Assembly: GCA_022701275.1 (NCBI GenBank)
Contig: CP031740.1
Coordinates: forward strand, 2,367,001-2,431,000
Reading direction: 5' to 3'
From: Microcoleus vaginatus PCC 9802
GTDB lineage: Bacteria > Cyanobacteriota > Cyanobacteriia > Cyanobacteriales > Microcoleaceae
Length of the DNA: 64,000 nucleotides
Position 1 is the stretch's first letter; each line of letters starts with the position of its first letter. The position numbers and the translations under genes are program-made. The notes under the pieces were generated by a model. The model was not told the origin of the DNA, did no database searches, and worked only from the letters and a program-made list of their open reading frames with translations. This document shows, piece after piece, positions 9,043-19,345 of this stretch.

Positions 9043-10767
9043 CTAATTCACAGCAGCAAATCGAAAATTTAAAAGCGTACTCATAGTGAGCCGATCGCGC
9101 CCCTGCCTTTTCGAGTCATAAAGAGCCTCATCAGTCGCCAGTAGCAGCGTTACCGCATCATTTTCCTCGTCCGGAATAACGCTGGCAATTCCTAAACTAA
9201 TCGTTACCACATAATTAGGCAGACCGTCAAGACTCTCCGGGTTAAAAACAATATTCAAATCTTTCACTTTCGCTCTAATTTGTTCGGCAACAACCACAGC
9301 CGCCGACGCATCAGTTTCCGGTAACATTACAGCAAATTCCTCGCCCCCGTAGCGAGCAGGTACATCTGCAGGACGGTCGAGCGATCGGCGAATTGTCTGA
9401 GCTACTAATCGCAAACAATCATCTCCTGCTTGATGTCCGTAGGTATTATTATATATTTTGAAATAATCGAGGTCGCACAAAATTAAAGATATCGGAGACC
9501 CCTCGCGAGCCATGTGTTTCCATTCGGTTCGCAAGCAACTATCAAAATGCCGTCTGTTGCCAATTTGAGTAAGTTCGTCCACATTCACCAAACCTTGCAG
9601 CCTTGGATTTTCTTGCTGCAACTCCTCAAAACCTACCACCGACAACTTGTACTCGCACAAATTTTGCTCTTGAAAATACAGGCGATATAATACGCAAGAC
9701 AAACTACAGCTATTTCCCTCTAATTAGATAAGTCCCATGCTGTCTAACTGATAAGCCATCAAAGGTTCGAGGTGAATGCTATTTTTAGCATCGACAACTT
9801 GTTGGAATGCGGAGGCGAGTTCGGGCTGCTCTTGAATGGCGATCGACTGATTTTGCAAGTAGTCGCTATAAATTCCGCTGTGAGTAGGAGCTGCTGTTAA
9901 CAGTTCTGCCAACTCTGCTCGCCCCAGTTCCTTCCCGGATTCCTCCCGATCGACAGACAGGCGGTTTTGTTGCAAAATTGCCAGGTGATACAGCGCTAAA
10001 TGCACTAAATAAGGATGCCCGCCTACCATGTTCATTAATTGCTCTATCGGATCGCGATCGCTCCTGTTTAGTCCGTATCTGCACGCCAAATCTTGAACTT
10101 TTTCAACAGTAAATTGTGAGAGTTTAGTCGGCATTCCTACATTAAAGGGAGATTGATTAACATTCAAAGTAATATAAATTGCGGGCGAATGAATAACCAC
10201 GGTGCGGAGTTTTTGCCAAGTTTTGCTAGCACGAGCTTGTTCGTGCCAAAAACGGATAACCTACAGAAAGTCTTGAGCAATATGGGTGCGTTCAAATACT
10301 CGATTGATTTCGTTGATTACTAAGACAATAGGACTGTCAATTTGTTCAAGCAAAGAGTTTTCAAAGTAAATAGTGCAGCTTACCTTGCTGCCCATATCTT
10401 CATCCCAGAAGTCATCAATATTTGGTTCGAGTATGAGTTGCCGAGCGACATTGACACAAAGCCAGCGCAAAAATTTATCTAAACTAGCAAAAACCGCTGT
10501 GTCGGCTTGCTGAAAGTCTACAGTTACTGTGCGGTATCCACGATCGACTGCCGCGTGAATTATCCGCAGCATCAGCGAACTTTTGGCCATTTTTTTGGGA
10601 GCTTTAATGCGAACAAGGCCTCCGGGTTTGCTAATTTCTGCACAGGCCAGGGCTTCGGCTCCTGAGCGATCGATATAAAATCGAGAGTCAAGGGGTATGG
10701 GGCCGCCGGGAAATTGTAGGTCGGCAACTGTTTGGAGCAAGTTTGGTGATTTTTGGAGTCCTGCCAT
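9043..10767 (-). pseudogene. AAA-like ATPase / GGDEF fusion with two in-frame stop codons
   Basis: One reading frame runs from ATG at 10767 to a stop at 9043 (574 residues plus stop), interrupted by TAG at 10261-10263 and TAA at 9724-9726. Sequence stays homologous and in frame across both. DFL-stop-VIRFWHEQARASK bridges the first; SMGLI-stop-LEGNSCSLSC bridges the second. The N-terminal part is the cyanobacterial AAA-like domain (AAA_35) with a degenerate P-loop, KAPKKMAKSS, where family members usually have MGK. The C-terminal part is a GGDEF domain with VDELTQIGNRR, CDLDYFK and an intact GGEEF active loop, so a downstream fragment starting near 9702 could in principle still make cyclic-di-GMP. 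Two independent nonsense codons plus the P-loop change indicate decay. A sequencing error would have to occur twice. Confidence 0.85.
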
Positions 10768-11069
10768 AGTCCTTGCACAAGGCGATACCCTGACTGTATC
10801 TTACCTTTGTCAGGTTAGGGGGTAGACCGGCGGTGTCCAAGATCGATCGACAATCCTAAAAAATCTAAGTTTTTAGGGACTTCTCGGAACTGACTTTGCT
10901 ATAGTAGTGTCACTTTACCCAGTCTCAAACCCTGCTTCAACACGGCTCTGCAGATCGACAAAAATTCGACGGTAGCCCAGACGCGCTCATTCTTGGCTTT
11001 TACCTGAAAAATAACTCGTTGGTCGTCGATGTCGCGCAGGAAGAGCCCCTATCTAAGGAGAAATAATCA
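10768..11069. other. metK upstream region with one hairpin
   Basis: About 300 bp between divergent genes. CCTAAAAA (10855-10862) and TTTTTAGG (10870-10877) form a perfect 8-bp stem. TATAGT near 10901 could be a -10 box for metK, with a long leader. I looked for a SAM riboswitch fold and could not identify one. Confidence 0.4.
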
Positions 11070-12332
11070 TTGTCACGTCGCTACCTGTTTACCTCTGAAT
11101 CGGTCACTGAAGGCCATCCCGATAAAATCTGCGATCAAATTTCAGATACGATTTTAGATGCCTTACTGACTGAAGACCCTAAAAGCCGCGTCGCAGCCGA
11201 AGTTGTCGTCAACACCGGCTTAATGCTGCTGACGGGCGAAATTACCACTAAAGCTCAGGTAAATTACATAGAATTAGCCCGGAAAAAAATAGCCGATATT
11301 GGCTACATCCACGCTGACAACGGCTTTTCGGCCAATAGTTGCTCAGTGTTGGTGGCTCTTGATTCTCAGTCTCCCGATATTGCTCAAGGGGTGAATACAG
11401 CCCAGGAAAGCCGGGAACAATCGAGTGAAGAAGAATTAGACGCAATCGGCGCTGGCGACCAAGGTTTGATGTTCGGCTTTGCTTGCAACGAAACGCCGGA
11501 AATGATGCCTCTGCCCATCAGTTTAGCGCACCGGATTTGCCGTCAACTGGCAGCAGTCCGCAAAACCGGTCAGTTATCTTACCTGCGTCCCGACGGCAAA
11601 AGCCAAGTTACAGTCATCTATGAGGACGGCAAACCTGTTGGCATAGATACGATTTTAATTTCTACGCAGCACACTGAAACGATCGGCGACATCACAGACA
11701 CAGCGGCAGTTCAAGCCAAGATCAAAGAAGACCTGTGGACTGCGATCGTCCAACCGGTGTTTGCCGATATTAGTGTGAAGCCGGATGCAGAAACTCGCTT
11801 CCTTGTCAACCCCACCGGCAAATTTGTGGTCGGCGGACCTCAAGGAGATTCGGGTTTGACGGGCCGCAAAATTATTGTGGATACCTACGGCGGCTATTCC
11901 CGTCACGGCGGCGGTGCTTTTTCTGGGAAAGACCCCACCAAGGTAGACCGCAGCGCGGCTTATGCTTGTCGCTACGTTGCTAAAAATATCGTGGCGGCTG
12001 GTTTGGCCCAAAAGTGCGAAGTGCAGTTGAGTTATGCGATCGGCGTTGCGCGGCCTGTTAGCATGATGATCGAAACTTTTGGCACTGGAAAAGTTGATGA
12101 CGATCGCCTTTTAGAAGTTGTGAAGCAGCATTTTGAATTGCGTCCTGCGGGAATCATTCAGGCATTTAACTTGCAGAATTTGCCTGCTGAAAGAGGCGGC
12201 CGTTTCTATCAAGATGTGGCAGCTTACGGTCACTTCGGGCGCACTGATTTAGATTTGCCTTGGGAGGAAACTGATAAGGCGGAACTTTTGAAAGAAGCTT
12301 TGAGCCAGAAGTTGTCGGGAGTAGCTGGATAG
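11070..12332 (+). CDS. metK: S-adenosylmethionine synthase
   Basis: 420 aa. It makes S-adenosylmethionine from methionine and ATP. Signature blocks are [17 protein letters not shown] (residues 9-25), [16 protein letters not shown] (ATP/methionine site) and [21 protein letters not shown] followed by [19 protein letters not shown] (P-loop-like and Mg-binding region). The start is the TTG at 11070, because AAGGAG (11055-11060) lies nine bases upstream and the protein then begins [10 protein letters not shown] as in cyanobacterial homologues. Single-gene unit, intact. Confidence 0.97.
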   Translation: MSRRYLFTSESVTEGHPDKICDQISDTILDALLTEDPKSRVAAEVVVNTGLMLLTGEITTKAQVNYIELARKKIADIGYIHADNGFSANSCSVLVALDSQSPDIAQGVNTAQESREQSSEEELDAIGAGDQGLMFGFACNETPEMMPLPISLAHRICRQLAAVRKTGQLSYLRPDGKSQVTVIYEDGKPVGIDTILISTQHTETIGDITDTAAVQAKIKEDLWTAIVQPVFADISVKPDAETRFLVNPTGKFVVGGPQGDSGLTGRKIIVDTYGGYSRHGGGAFSGKDPTKVDRSAAYACRYVAKNIVAAGLAQKCEVQLSYAIGVARPVSMMIETFGTGKVDDDRLLEVVKQHFELRPAGIIQAFNLQNLPAERGGRFYQDVAAYGHFGRTDLDLPWEETDKAELLKEALSQKLSGVAG

Positions 12333-12344
12333 TACGATTTTGGG

Positions 12345-12515
12345 GTGCGCGCAGCGCACCTTATCGATAAATAAGATCGGGTGCTACCAATGAATGTAGG
12401 GTGCGTACTCCGCACCTTATCCATAAATAATATAGGCGGTTCTTCGGCGCATCTTATTCATAAATAATACCGGGTTCTACCAATCAATAACGTAGCGGGT
12501 TCAGTACCCACCTTC
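12345..12515. repeat. Imperfect tandem hairpin repeats downstream of metK
   Basis: Three to four related units of about 55-65 bp, each with a GGTGCG...CGCACC-type stem followed by TTAT(C)-ATAAATAA. Stems include GGTGCG/CGCACC at about 12345-12360 and GGGTGCG/CGCACC at about 12400-12418, with more diverged copies to 12515. They may act as metK terminators as well as being repeats. Confidence 0.6.
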
Positions 12516-12536
12516 AAAGAAAAAAAGAATAAATAA

Positions 12537-13712
12537 ATGCGACTTTTCACACCTTTCCAATCAGCAATTCGCAGTTTTGCCTCTTCCCTCCAACAGCGGT
12601 TGGCGACGACTGGATCTTCGGCACCAAATCCAGCAACGCTGCCCAGTTCGTTTGCGACTAAGAATCCTGGTGGAATTCGCGGCATTTGGATACCCACCAC
12701 TGACTCCAAAGTTCTCACATCAAAAGAGCGAATTGCTGAGGCAATGGACTTTCTCGCCGATACGGGATTTAATACCGTTTTTCCTATAATTTGGAACCAG
12801 GGTTATACGGCTTATCCTTCTAAAATTATGCGAGAAAAATTTGGGGTGGAAATTGACTCGCGCTATCAAGGTCGCGACCCCTTAGCAGAAATATGTGTTG
12901 AGGCCAAGAGAGTTGGTTTAAAAGTGATTCCTTGTTTTGAATACGGATTTGTGAGTTCTTACAATCGCAAGGGCGGTCATTTGCTGGCGAAAAAACCTGA
13001 GTGGACCGCCCGTGATGCCAGCGGCAATTTACTTAAGAAAAATAACTTTGACTGGATGAATTCTCTTGACCCGGAAGTGCAAGACTTTGTGCGGGGGTTG
13101 ATGCTGGAAGTTGCTAAAAATTATCCGGTAAACGGGGTTCAAGGAGACGATCGCATAGCGTTTCCGGTAGAAGGTGGTTACGACGAAAAAACGGTTAAAC
13201 GCTATCGAGAAGAATGCGGTAGAGCCGCACCATCGGATTGTAAAGAACAACATTGGGTGCAGTGGCGCGCTGATATTATTACTGAGTTTGTGGCTCGTTT
13301 ATACCGAGAAGTGAAAGTGATTAATCCTGATTTGTTGCTATCGATGTCGCCGAGTCCTTATGACTGGGGGCTGGTGGAATATTTGCAAGATTCTAAAGCT
13401 TGGGTTGACAAAAATGTGGTCGATCTCTTTCACCCGCAGTTTTATCGCCGCGATTTTAATGCTTACAAACAATTGGTCGATAAAATGATGTCGGGACAGC
13501 TTAGCGGGCAGCAAGTAAAGTGCGTGTCGCCCGGTATTTTGTTGGCGAATCGAGGCACCAAATATAGCATAACTCCCGAGCTGTTGTTGCAAGTAATTGC
13601 CTACAACCGCTCTCAGGGCATTCAAGGAGAAGTGATGTTTTTTTACGAAGGTTTGCGAGATAACGATAACGCTTTGGCTAAGGTTTTGAAAAAAGGGCCC
13701 TATGCTCGTTGA
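12537..13712 (+). CDS. GHL10-type glycoside hydrolase-like protein (DUF187)
   Basis: 391 aa. The family signature IRGIWIPTTDSKVL begins near residue 48, followed by ADTGFNTVFPIIWNQGYTAYPS and the TIM-barrel strand VIPCFEYGF (residues 130-138). VNGVQGDDRIAFP holds acidic residues of the likely active site. Family members are predicted extracellular polysaccharide hydrolases with unknown substrate. The first 45 residues are Ser/Ala-rich, not a clear signal peptide. The DNA-level start ATG follows AAGAATAAATA and has no strong ribosome site. Confidence 0.85.
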   Translation: MRLFTPFQSAIRSFASSLQQRLATTGSSAPNPATLPSSFATKNPGGIRGIWIPTTDSKVLTSKERIAEAMDFLADTGFNTVFPIIWNQGYTAYPSKIMREKFGVEIDSRYQGRDPLAEICVEAKRVGLKVIPCFEYGFVSSYNRKGGHLLAKKPEWTARDASGNLLKKNNFDWMNSLDPEVQDFVRGLMLEVAKNYPVNGVQGDDRIAFPVEGGYDEKTVKRYREECGRAAPSDCKEQHWVQWRADIITEFVARLYREVKVINPDLLLSMSPSPYDWGLVEYLQDSKAWVDKNVVDLFHPQFYRRDFNAYKQLVDKMMSGQLSGQQVKCVSPGILLANRGTKYSITPELLLQVIAYNRSQGIQGEVMFFYEGLRDNDNALAKVLKKGPYAR

Positions 13713-13801
13713 GAGATTGTCCCGCAATCAAGCTGTTTCCGCTTGGCTGCGGTCAACCCCGTCGATCGCTATTTCAAACCAAGTTGGTATAAAATAAGAG
13801 G

Positions 13802-13906
13802 TTGCACCATTCTCAATAAGCTTTATTAACAGGCAAGATGCCTGTTCCACAAAGGGTGAATTTTCTTGTGGAACAGGCATCTTGCCTGTTGCTGACAATG
13901 GTGCAA
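13802..13906. repeat. Large nested palindrome, copy of the AACAGGCATCTTGCC repeat family
   Basis: The outer arms TTGCACCATT (13802-13811) and AATGGTGCAA (13897-13906) are perfect inverted repeats. The inner arms are a perfect 25-bp inverted repeat (13828-13852 and 13866-13890) containing GGAACAGGCATCTTGCC. Related copies are at 23558-23628 and, twice, at 61690-61841. The surrounding 13713-14177 gap (465 bp) holds no gene that I can support. Confidence 0.8.
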
Positions 13907-14177
13907 GATGTGAATATAAAATGATGATATAGCAGAGCTAGGCCAGTTAAAAGCGCAGCTATGCCCATCAGCAAGCGCAACTAATTGTCAAGCCGATAGC
14001 CCAAACAAACCCGATAATTAATAATTGGGGAGTTGCAAAAATAGGGGAATGAGACATATTTTAGAAGTGGTGCAAGCTTTTTTTGATTAGAAGTAGCGTT
14101 TTGTAGATGCCATATTTTTTTTAAAAATAGTTTAAAAGAGCAATCTCAACCGCTCGCCAAAATATCAGGATAAATCA

Positions 14178-16094
14178 GTGAACTCAGCAGCAACCCTCAT
14201 CCAACAGCTACCCGAGCTCAGCGATGCTCAATTTCATCAAAAATATTTGAAACAAAAACAAGGGATGCGAACCTTGGCAACAATATTGCCGCAAGTAGAA
14301 CAGCAAAGTCTGGCTTTGCGGGCAGTAAAATTAGCTCTAAAAGTAAATTTAAAACTCGGCTCGAAGCTAGCAGGAACGGTAAAGCCAGAATTTCAAATAG
14401 CCACAATAAAATTAATCGAAAAAATCCCCACTTCGCCTCTGCTCAAAATTCAACTGCTGGCCCTAACAAGTTCGGATATGGCAATTCCGATGCTGGTGGC
14501 GGCATTGAACCACAAAGAAAGTGCCGTGCGCCTTCATGGGATTCGAGCGATCGGGAAAATCGGCTCCGAAGCGGCAGTAATTGAATTAGCCCGATCGCTC
14601 GAATCCCAAGATTCCCAAATGCAAGCTTGGGCCGCTTGGGCTTTAGGAGAAATTGACTCGAAACCAGCCGCCGTCGCACTGTTCAAAGCCATCAAACACC
14701 CAGAGTCCAAGGTGCGCGCCTGGGCTGTTTGGGCCTTGGGCAAAATTAACCCGAAAACAGCCGTCCCCGCGCTGCTGAGAGCCCTCAAACACCAAGATTC
14801 CGAGGTGCGCTGGCGGGCGGCGGTCAACTGCGGGAAAATCGGCGTCTCTGAGGCAGTACCCGGGCTGCTGAATGCCCTCAGAGACGAAAATCACATCGTC
14901 CGCGCTAGGGCCGCGGCGGCTTTGGGGAAAATCGGCGATTGTGAGGCAGTACCCGGCTTAATAGAATTGCTTCACGACGATCCAGACTCCTATGCAGTTT
15001 CTTTGAGGGCCGCCGAGGCCTTGGGACAAATCGGCACGGAAACGGCTGTGGCCGGGCTGGTGCAAGCCCTCAACCATGACGACTCAGACGTGCGCGGCAG
15101 TGCAGTTTCTGCCTTGGGGGAAATCAGCAGCGAGGTGGCTATGGTGGCGGTAATCCGATCGCTCTCGGATCGAGATATTTTCGTGCGCGGCAGAGCGGCG
15201 GTTGCCCTCGGGAACATCAATACACAGGGAGATGCGAAATTGCAAAAAATGGTGGTCGCCGGACTGGCGAGCGCAATTGGCGACAGCGAATCTTATGTGC
15301 GGTGGAGAGTTGCTGCTGCTTTGGGGGAAATAGGGACAGAGGAAGCTGTGGCAGGTTTGGTGCGGCTGCTGGGGGACGAAACTTCTGGAGTGCGCCAAAA
15401 GGCTGTTAAATCCCTCGGTCAAATTGGCTCAACGGCTGCTATTTTGGCTCTGGAAACAGCTTTAAATCGCGAATTTGCTGACGTTCGTGCGCTGGCTGCC
15501 CAATACTTGGCGGATGTCAGCACTCAGGCAGAAACAGTTGATTTTGAGCCCTCTGTTTCCCCAGATTTATCGAGTGAAAAACTGCCGAAAATCCTGATTG
15601 CTTCGCAAGTAGAAGCCAGCGAATACATTGTTGAGCGCCCTGCGCGACGCGAGATTAAATACCTGATCTCGATCGGCAGTCCGGGTGTGCCCGAACCCAA
15701 AACTTTTCATCAAATCCCAAACCGAATGTGCCTGGAGTTTAACGACCTCGACACTCCCGTTGACGACCCCGATCAAATCTTGCCTACCCTTGAGGATGTA
15801 CTGAAAATTATTGACTTCGCCCTCAAAATGTCGTCGCAGGGAGGCAGTTTGCTCATCTGCTGCCAAAGTGGGATCAGCCGTTCAACGGCCACAGCTTTGA
15901 CTGTTTGTGCTGCGCTGTTGGGTCGTGGCAAAGAACGGGAAGCTTGGGCGTTAGTGCTCGCCGCCAGACCCCAAGCCAAGCCTAATCGCTGGATGGTACA
16001 CTTGGCCGATGAAGCTTTGGGTAGAGACGGTAAGCTAGCACTGGCGATCGAATTGACCACCGCAACTCCAGAACTGGCAATCGCCAACAGTTGA
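14178..16094 (+). CDS. HEAT-repeat protein fused to a dual-specificity/tyrosine phosphatase domain
   Basis: 638 aa from a GTG start. Residues about 85-445 are consecutive HEAT/PBS-lyase-type repeats of 31 residues (AVPALLRALKHQDSEVRWRA and similar), a protein-binding superhelix related to phycobilin lyase CpcE-type repeats. Residues about 490-625 form a compact phosphatase-like domain. It contains LEFNDLDTPVDDPDQILP, an acidic loop, and the CX5R catalytic loop CQSGISRS with Cys562 and Arg568. The residue before the catalytic Cys is Cys561 instead of the usual His. The C-terminal NRWMVHLADEALG matches the small cyanobacterial/proteobacterial PTP-like family. The fusion suggests a phosphatase whose target is chosen by the HEAT scaffold. 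The target is unknown. Confidence 0.8.
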   Translation: MNSAATLIQQLPELSDAQFHQKYLKQKQGMRTLATILPQVEQQSLALRAVKLALKVNLKLGSKLAGTVKPEFQIATIKLIEKIPTSPLLKIQLLALTSSDMAIPMLVAALNHKESAVRLHGIRAIGKIGSEAAVIELARSLESQDSQMQAWAAWALGEIDSKPAAVALFKAIKHPESKVRAWAVWALGKINPKTAVPALLRALKHQDSEVRWRAAVNCGKIGVSEAVPGLLNALRDENHIVRARAAAALGKIGDCEAVPGLIELLHDDPDSYAVSLRAAEALGQIGTETAVAGLVQALNHDDSDVRGSAVSALGEISSEVAMVAVIRSLSDRDIFVRGRAAVALGNINTQGDAKLQKMVVAGLASAIGDSESYVRWRVAAALGEIGTEEAVAGLVRLLGDETSGVRQKAVKSLGQIGSTAAILALETALNREFADVRALAAQYLADVSTQAETVDFEPSVSPDLSSEKLPKILIASQVEASEYIVERPARREIKYLISIGSPGVPEPKTFHQIPNRMCLEFNDLDTPVDDPDQILPTLEDVLKIIDFALKMSSQGGSLLICCQSGISRSTATALTVCAALLGRGKEREAWALVLAARPQAKPNRWMVHLADEALGRDGKLALAIELTTATPELAIANS

Positions 16095-16556
16095 CTGGCC
16101 GAAACCGGGTTTCTTTTCACAAGCCCTACAGTTATACTCAACTAACGACACTTCACCTCAGACTTGTCTGTGCGGGGCAACGATGCCAAAAGTCGATCGC
16201 CAGGGTGCAAAAGTTCGATCGGCTGCTGCATTTGTGACATTCTGTGCTAAAAAGTCGTCGCATGCTCAACAAAAACCGTCCAGCAATCGTCGCATTGCTG
16301 GGAGCAAAACTTCCAAGCTGAGGAATCGGGTGCATTGTCAACAGACAATATCAGCTTTGGGCTACTCACAGGCAAAACAGGTCAGAGAGAATTTTCTGCC
16401 TGCAGAATTCCATGCTTGGATAAAATTTTCTTTATTTTGCCTGCTACAGACTTGGACGAGCCGAAAAAGTAATTTGACAACAGCCATCAACAGCCTAATT
16501 ATCTATTAGACATCCACTAAATTTAAGTTTCTCCTCTGACTCGACAAGAGTTTCAG
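16095..16556. other. Intergenic region, no supported gene
   Basis: 462 bp between the HEAT-phosphatase and the histidine kinase. A 108-codon frame on the plus strand (16183-16509) has no recognisable domain and an unremarkable composition, so I left it out. No repeat or hairpin stands out. Confidence 0.4.
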
Positions 16557-18617
16557 ATGCTTTTTCACAGATGTCTACTGGAAAATAGACCAGATTTCCC
16601 GTTTGGAAAACTTAAGAGCGTGGTAGATTTCAACAGAATACAGGGGTTGCATATGTCAAAAATTAACTTGCTAAAAAAAACAGGGAACGAAGCAAGTTTA
16701 TCGGTTGCCGTTTCGGAATACCAGGGCGAGTTCAATCCAGAGTTAGAACCATTTAACCCGCAGAAAGAACCTATGGCAACGCGAAAGGTAAACCCAAAAA
16801 ATAGCAAAGTAGGTAAACTGATGCCGCTCTTTATTTCTGAACAAGTTGCTTCTCTAGAAACCCGACATAAGAAAATCCCCAGCCAGGATATTGCAGAAAG
16901 ATCATACTTAAAACTCCGCAAAATGTTGCCATCTAAAATTGGCGGTTGGTCCATCCATAAAAAAATTGGCGGCGGGTATTTCCTGGCAATAGGAATCGGA
17001 TTTATTGGCTCCCTGAGCGGGCTGGTGATTGCCGATTACTACCAAGGACAAGGATTAGAACAATTCAATGACGCTCACCTACAAGCGCAATTGCTGGGCA
17101 ATTTTAAAGATGCAGCGCTGGCGGCACAATTGCAGGGAGCGCAGCTAGATTCTTTTGTAGATAATCCTGCCAAGTTGGAACTGAAACAAGAGCAGTTTGT
17201 CAAGAGTATTGTTCAGGCAAAAGAGCTGCGGTTGCGTATAGAGAAGTTTGCCGACAGCAAACCTGCTTGGCGGGCAGAAAAGCCGGAAGTTCTAAAAAGT
17301 TTACTGCAAGATTGCACCGAAGATTTAGAATCCTACGCCGATACTCTCAAGCCAACTTTGCAGCAAATCCAGCAATCGCAACTGTCACCTCGGGAGATAG
17401 AGTCGGCCAGAAAACTTTTGGCGACAGAAAGCGGAGAAGGTGTAAAACAGCTTAACAGCAGCCTTGAGAAATTGAGCAAAATCCTCGATATTGCCCAGCA
17501 GCAAGAGGGGCAAGGCGGTGAAGTGATGGAGGAGGCTCAAGGAATGGAAAAAGCCATAATTATTATTAGTATGCTGCTGTCGGTAGTGGTGGCTGGAATG
17601 GTGGCTGACCGCACCAGTCGGGCGATCGCCAAACCAGTGGTGAGCGTCACTCAGATTGCCGAACAAGTGGCCGCCGAGTCAAATTTTGATTTGCGAGCCC
17701 CCGTCACCGGACAAGACGAGATAGGGTCATTAGCTGTGTCTCTCAATCACCTGATCGAGCGAGTTTCCGAACATACAAAAGAATTGGAACAAGCTAAGGA
17801 AGCCGCCGTCACCGCTAACACTGCTAAAAGCCAGTTTTTAGCAAATATGAGCCACGAGTTGCGGACGCCTTTAAATGCGATTATCGGCTACAGTCAACTA
17901 CTTTCAGAAGATGCCCAAGATGCGGGATGTGATGAGTTTGTACCCGACTTGGACAAGATTCAGAAGGCGGGCACGCACCTGCTATCTTTGATTAATGATA
18001 TCCTCGATTTGTCAAAAATTGAAGCGGGGGGTATGAAACTCGAAATCCAGGAGTTTGACATCGAATCCCTGGTTGACAATGTTGCGAGTGCCGCGAAACC
18101 GTTGGTAGAGAAAAATGGCAATGTTTTAGACATAGAGTGCGATCGAACTGCGGGTATCATTCACGCAGATTTCAAAAAAGTGCGGCAGGTTTTGATCCAC
18201 CTGCTGAATAATGCTGCTAAGTTCACCAAAAACGGCAGGGTGAAACTGAGTGTCAGGCGCATTGAAGGCAGTGGCAAATTGAATACAGCAGATCAATCGG
18301 CGATTGACGATTCAATGCTTGCCGATGAAACTCATTCTGCGGCGATCGCTTGTCCCCTGCTGAATGTTCAAGAGTCGGATTGGATTTGCTTATCTGTTAA
18401 GGATACGGGAATTGGAATGTCGGAAGAACAACAGCACAAATTGTTTGAAGCTTTTGTGCAAGCTGACTGTTCATCAACGCGACCGTACGACGGCGCCGGA
18501 TTGGGGCTGACACTTAGCCGCTACTACTGTCACATGATGGGCGGGGAAATTTTGGTAGAAAGCGAAGAGGGAAAAGGGTCTATTTTCACTGTCCGCATAC
18601 CGGCGGGAAATGGGTAA
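16557..18617 (+). CDS. Membrane sensor histidine kinase (HAMP)
   Basis: 686 aa. A transmembrane segment ([21 protein letters not shown], in two parts) near residues 140-165 is followed by a helical sensor region of about 180 residues. A second membrane segment, [17 protein letters not shown], comes next, then HAMP (residues about 365-420). HisKA has the phospho-acceptor in [12 protein letters not shown], His433. HATPase_c shows the N box [14 protein letters not shown]1 DTGIGMS, F box LFEAF and G2 GAGLGL. A Ser/Ala-rich insert sits between the N and G1 boxes. The input signal is unknown and no response regulator is adjacent. An alternative ATG at 16653 (MSKINLLKK) follows CAGGGG and may be the true start, since the first 32 residues look non-conserved. 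Confidence 0.92.
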   Translation: MLFHRCLLENRPDFPFGKLKSVVDFNRIQGLHMSKINLLKKTGNEASLSVAVSEYQGEFNPELEPFNPQKEPMATRKVNPKNSKVGKLMPLFISEQVASLETRHKKIPSQDIAERSYLKLRKMLPSKIGGWSIHKKIGGGYFLAIGIGFIGSLSGLVIADYYQGQGLEQFNDAHLQAQLLGNFKDAALAAQLQGAQLDSFVDNPAKLELKQEQFVKSIVQAKELRLRIEKFADSKPAWRAEKPEVLKSLLQDCTEDLESYADTLKPTLQQIQQSQLSPREIESARKLLATESGEGVKQLNSSLEKLSKILDIAQQQEGQGGEVMEEAQGMEKAIIIISMLLSVVVAGMVADRTSRAIAKPVVSVTQIAEQVAAESNFDLRAPVTGQDEIGSLAVSLNHLIERVSEHTKELEQAKEAAVTANTAKSQFLANMSHELRTPLNAIIGYSQLLSEDAQDAGCDEFVPDLDKIQKAGTHLLSLINDILDLSKIEAGGMKLEIQEFDIESLVDNVASAAKPLVEKNGNVLDIECDRTAGIIHADFKKVRQVLIHLLNNAAKFTKNGRVKLSVRRIEGSGKLNTADQSAIDDSMLADETHSAAIACPLLNVQESDWICLSVKDTGIGMSEEQQHKLFEAFVQADCSSTRPYDGAGLGLTLSRYYCHMMGGEILVESEEGKGSIFTVRIPAGNG

Positions 18618-18949
18618 TGTGATGTTTGGGCGAGAGATTTAGGGGGTAGGCAGAGGGGCGAAAATTTATGTTTCAAACCTCTGGCGGTATGTCCAAATGC
18701 TTTCCCCTTGTCAGTGGGGGCGCTCGCACTCTATTAATTCTAATTGGTTATTTTACCAATTCAAACAGCACAAACCGCTTGCTTTTGAACTCCAACCTAA
18801 ATCGATTCCGATAAATTTCATTTACTATTATTGAACATTATTGAACCGCGAAGACGCGAAGGACACGAAGGAAGAAGAGGGAAGAAGAAGGAAGAAGTAG
18901 ATAATTTTCTACCGGGAAGAGAGTAAAATATTGATCGCACAAACTGCCC
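18618..18949. other. Intergenic region with AAGGAAGAAG-type tract
   Basis: 332 bp. The stretch 18840-18870 has the GAACCGCGAAGACGCGAAGG unit that recurs in cyanobacterial genomes (a diverged copy is near 23665-23690). It runs into a purine-rich GGAAGAA tract up to about 18898. No gene is supported. Confidence 0.5.
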
Positions 18950-19135
18950 TCAAGTTTTATCTTGTTTCTCATCCGATGGTGGGGACTGTTTTTGCATTTG
19001 TTTTTGACGTTCCCTCACAGCTTGTTCCAAAATGAATGCTGACAAGCCGCTGATTGAACGGCGTTCCTCATTGGCCCACTCTTGAAGTAGGTCATAAATT
19101 CCTTCTCCTATCGAGGTTGATATGCGTTTAGACAT
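18950..19135 (-). CDS. Small ribbon-helix-helix (CopG/Arc-type) DNA-binding protein
   Basis: 61 aa. KRISTSIGEGIYDLLQEWAN is a typical ribbon-helix-helix start (beta strand then helix A). ERRSISGLSAFILEQAV is the turn and helix B. The C-terminus is charged and Gln-rich. Such proteins are repressors, often antitoxins, binding short repeated operators as dimers. The divergent gap of about 210 bp toward the 160-aa gene carries repeated TGCTGCAT-type half-sites, probably its operator. No toxin partner is seen beside it on the same strand. Confidence 0.7.
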   Translation of the reverse strand: MSKRISTSIGEGIYDLLQEWANEERRSISGLSAFILEQAVRERQKQMQKQSPPSDEKQDKT

Positions 19136-19202
19136 TAGAAGTTAATTGTTTCTTATTTAAGCCGATCGTCATTGTCCAGTATTTTAGACAATCTTGTCGA
19201 GG

Positions 19203-19246
19203 ATGCAGCAAAATGTTGCATTGTGCTGCATTATGCGCTATATTCT
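19203..19246. promoter_or_regulatory. Operator-like inverted repeat with a third half-site, next to a -10 box
   Basis: ATGCAGCA (19203-19210) and TGCTGCAT (19224-19231) are a perfect inverted repeat, and TGTTGCAT between them (about 19214-19221) is a third near-copy. TATATT at about 19239-19244 could be a -10 box for the 160-aa gene. A 7-bp stem CCAGCGC/GCGCTGG (19260-19291) follows in the leader. The layout suits binding by the divergent ribbon-helix-helix protein. Confidence 0.5.
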
Positions 19247-19345
19247 TAGAGAGTCAAAAGCCAGCGCTGAACTTTTGCAGGGCCCGCGCTGGCTGATGGT
19301 TCCCCAAATACAAGGAGACAATCCACATAAAAGGAGACTATTACT

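Noticed and set aside
10768-11069. SAM riboswitch upstream of metK
   Set aside because: I could not find the conserved stems of a SAM-I, SAM-II or SAM-IV type; only a simple 8-bp stem.
16183-16509. 108-codon frame between the HEAT-phosphatase and the histidine kinase
   Set aside because: No domain, no ribosome site, and low-quality composition; more likely a chance open frame.
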